Notes under the pieces: generated by a model
What the model was told of the DNA's origin: nothing
What the model saw: only the letters and a program-made list of their open reading frames with translations
Databases searched by the model: none
Translations under genes and position numbers: made by a program
Part shown: positions 5,443 to 6,380 of the stretch, in pieces
Layout: the number at the start of each line of letters is the position of its first letter
How positions within the stretch are numbered: the first letter of the stretch is position 1
Assembly: GCA_003242115.1 (NCBI GenBank)
Contig: QBMP01000082.1
Location: forward strand, 14,193 to 20,572
Origin: Phormidesmis priestleyi
GTDB lineage: Bacteria; Cyanobacteriota; Cyanobacteriia; Phormidesmidales; Phormidesmidaceae
Direction of reading: 5' to 3'
Length of the DNA stretch: 6,380 nucleotides

Positions 5443-6138
5443 TAAAGCGGGAAAAAGCGGCGCAAGCCAAAGCTGAACTCGAACATCCCAACCTAGAAGA
5501 ATCGCGATCGCTGTGATCACAACAATCGCTCCCCCCAGGCGCTGTAACCGATCGCCATAGGCGCGAATTGAAAGCAGACGGCTGCTGAGGTATCGTCCTC
5601 CATAGGCAAACACTAGCATAGGAATAGCAGCGCCAATGCCATATAGCAACAACAGTTTGAAAGCACCTTCTATCTGATGGTCAACGGCTGCTAGCACCAG
5701 GATACTGCCCAGCACTGGGCCTGCACAAGGCGTCCAAAGTAGCCCGAGCTGTGTGCCGAGCCAAAACTCTCCGGCCAGACCGATTCTGATCGGTTCTTTG
5801 CGCTGGTGCTTCCCGGGAAAATAGCTAAAGAGCTTGTAGCGCCACTGTGAGCTTTGCTGAGGAAACAGGGCCAGCAGACCCATCGCTAGCAGCAGAATAA
5901 TGGCAACCGTTCGCAGCAGCCCCGCGACGTGACTAAACCAGCTAGCGCTCACGCCTAACAGGCTTCCTGCCAGCGCAAACCCGCCCACTAGGCCAAACAC
6001 GAGTGCGACCGGGCCATATCGGTGGGATTGAAGCGATCGCCCCACAATAATCGGCAAAACAGGCAGCACACAGGGAGAAACCACGGTAAGTAATCCACCT
6101 AACAGCGCTAACATCAAAGAAAGTGAAGAGGTCATCAT
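5434..6138 (-). CDS. ccdA: CcdA/DsbD-family thiol-disulfide electron transporter
   Basis: 234 residues, almost entirely hydrophobic, with about six membrane spans. The two family-defining cysteines are present in SPCVLP (21-26, Cys23) and TPCAGP (136-141, Cys138), each in a Pro-bounded motif on spans 1 and 4. A basic loop (about 98-118, KHQRKEP) separates the two halves. The family takes electrons from cytosolic thioredoxin and passes them across the membrane to extracytoplasmic thioredoxin-like proteins, for cytochrome c maturation or other thiol-dependent repair. Here the thioredoxin-like gene lies 20 bases upstream in the same direction. This resembles a split version of DipZ proteins, where both parts are fused. 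Two ATG codons stand in tandem at 6138 and 6135 and neither has an obvious ribosome site, so coupling to the upstream gene is likely. The symbol denotes the family; a role in cytochrome c assembly is not shown. Confidence 0.85.
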   Translation of the reverse strand: MMTSSLSLMLALLGGLLTVVSPCVLPVLPIIVGRSLQSHRYGPVALVFGLVGGFALAGSLLGVSASWFSHVAGLLRTVAIILLLAMGLLALFPQQSSQWRYKLFSYFPGKHQRKEPIRIGLAGEFWLGTQLGLLWTPCAGPVLGSILVLAAVDHQIEGAFKLLLLYGIGAAIPMLVFAYGGRYLSSRLLSIRAYGDRLQRLGGAIVVITAIAILLGWDVRVQLWLAPLFPALPL

Positions 6139-6158
6139 AGAGGATATCTATCTTCGCC

Positions 6159-6380
6159 CTAACCTAGCAGCTGGCGAATAGTCTGTTCTGTCGTATCGTA
6201 AGCACCCTCACCAATGTGATCGTATTGCACAACACCCTTGCGGTTGGCTAAAAACAAATGAGGCCAATAGTTATTATCATAGGCTTTCCAAGTGGTGAAA
6301 TCATTAGACCTGTTGGGAAATAGACGGTAGTATAAAGCAACTATATCTGAGGCCAGCGATGCTAAATTTAGAGCGGATAC
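6159..6380 (-). CDS. thioredoxin-like (redoxin/DipZ-type) protein, C-terminal end only
   Basis: The last 73 codons of a gene that begins beyond the right edge, ending with TAG at 6159. NDFTTWKAYDNNYWPHLFLA (residues 26-45 of the visible part), RKGVVQYDHIGEG (47-59) and AYDTTEQTIRQLL (60-72) match the C-terminal half of the thioredoxin-like domain of DipZ-type proteins, where a cis-Pro in YWP faces the active site and a GEG-Y-x-x-TE segment begins the last helix. The CxxC active site would lie outside the window. Residues 1-25 fit less well: the family usually has a strand ending in something like YPVALD before NDF, and here the sequence is LFPNRS. The partner is the CcdA-like protein encoded 20 bases downstream, which would keep it reduced. 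Confidence 0.75.
   Translation of the reverse strand, partial: VSALNLASLASDIVALYYRLFPNRSNDFTTWKAYDNNYWPHLFLANRKGVVQYDHIGEGAYDTTEQTIRQLLG

Noticed and set aside
1..6380. CRISPR array, tRNA or rRNA genes
   Set aside because: No regularly spaced 25-40-base repeats, tRNA-like cloverleaf or rRNA-like sequence was seen on either strand; the spaced repeats found are coding or intergenic slippage arrays.

Overview
This window looks like cyanobacterial chromosome. The octamer GCGATCGC (HIP1, heavily over-represented in many cyanobacteria) occurs six times, at 55-62, 1073-1080, 3135-3142, 4922-4929, 5504-5511 and 6033-6040. The protein families (SagB-type double nitroreductase, Ser/Thr kinase with C-terminal membrane segments, CcdA) also fit. 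I cannot name the genus from sequence alone.

Layout. (1) On the + strand from the left edge to 1294 is the 3' part of a tandem-domain SagB/nitroreductase gene. It ends just before a symmetric hairpin (1344-1374) with an A-tract and a T-tract, which can terminate both this gene and the convergent gene to its right. (2) On the - strand at 1475-1675 is a 66-residue lipoprotein with a Pro/Asp/Ala/Met/Ser repeat tail. A perfect 15-bp tandem repeat lies just upstream of its ribosome binding site. (3) About 550 bp without a convincing gene (1730-2282) hold a MITE-like inverted-repeat element (about 2032-2151) and a probable terminator for the next gene. (4) On the - strand at 2283-3712 is a membrane-anchored Ser/Thr protein kinase whose first 14 codons are in a different frame from the rest. 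Its good Shine-Dalgarno sequence and ATG lie upstream of the break. (5) From 3945 to the right edge, all on the - strand and closely spaced, is an envelope redox cluster. In transcription order it encodes a thioredoxin-like protein (C-terminal end only), a CcdA/DsbD-type thiol electron transporter, a four-helix b-type cytochrome, and a Tat-exported molybdopterin oxidoreductase of the sulfite-oxidase/MsrP fold with a lipobox.

How the genes may work together. CcdA can move reducing equivalents from cytosolic thioredoxin across the membrane to the thioredoxin-like protein. The b-type cytochrome can pass quinol electrons to the molybdoenzyme outside the membrane. Placing both electron routes in one operon suggests a periplasmic or thylakoid-lumen reductive repair or detoxification function, possibly for methionine sulfoxide. 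That is inference; the substrate cannot be read from the sequence. The kinase may read through from this operon or have its own promoter near the 3752-3771 inverted repeat. The SagB-like gene and the small lipoprotein look unrelated to it.
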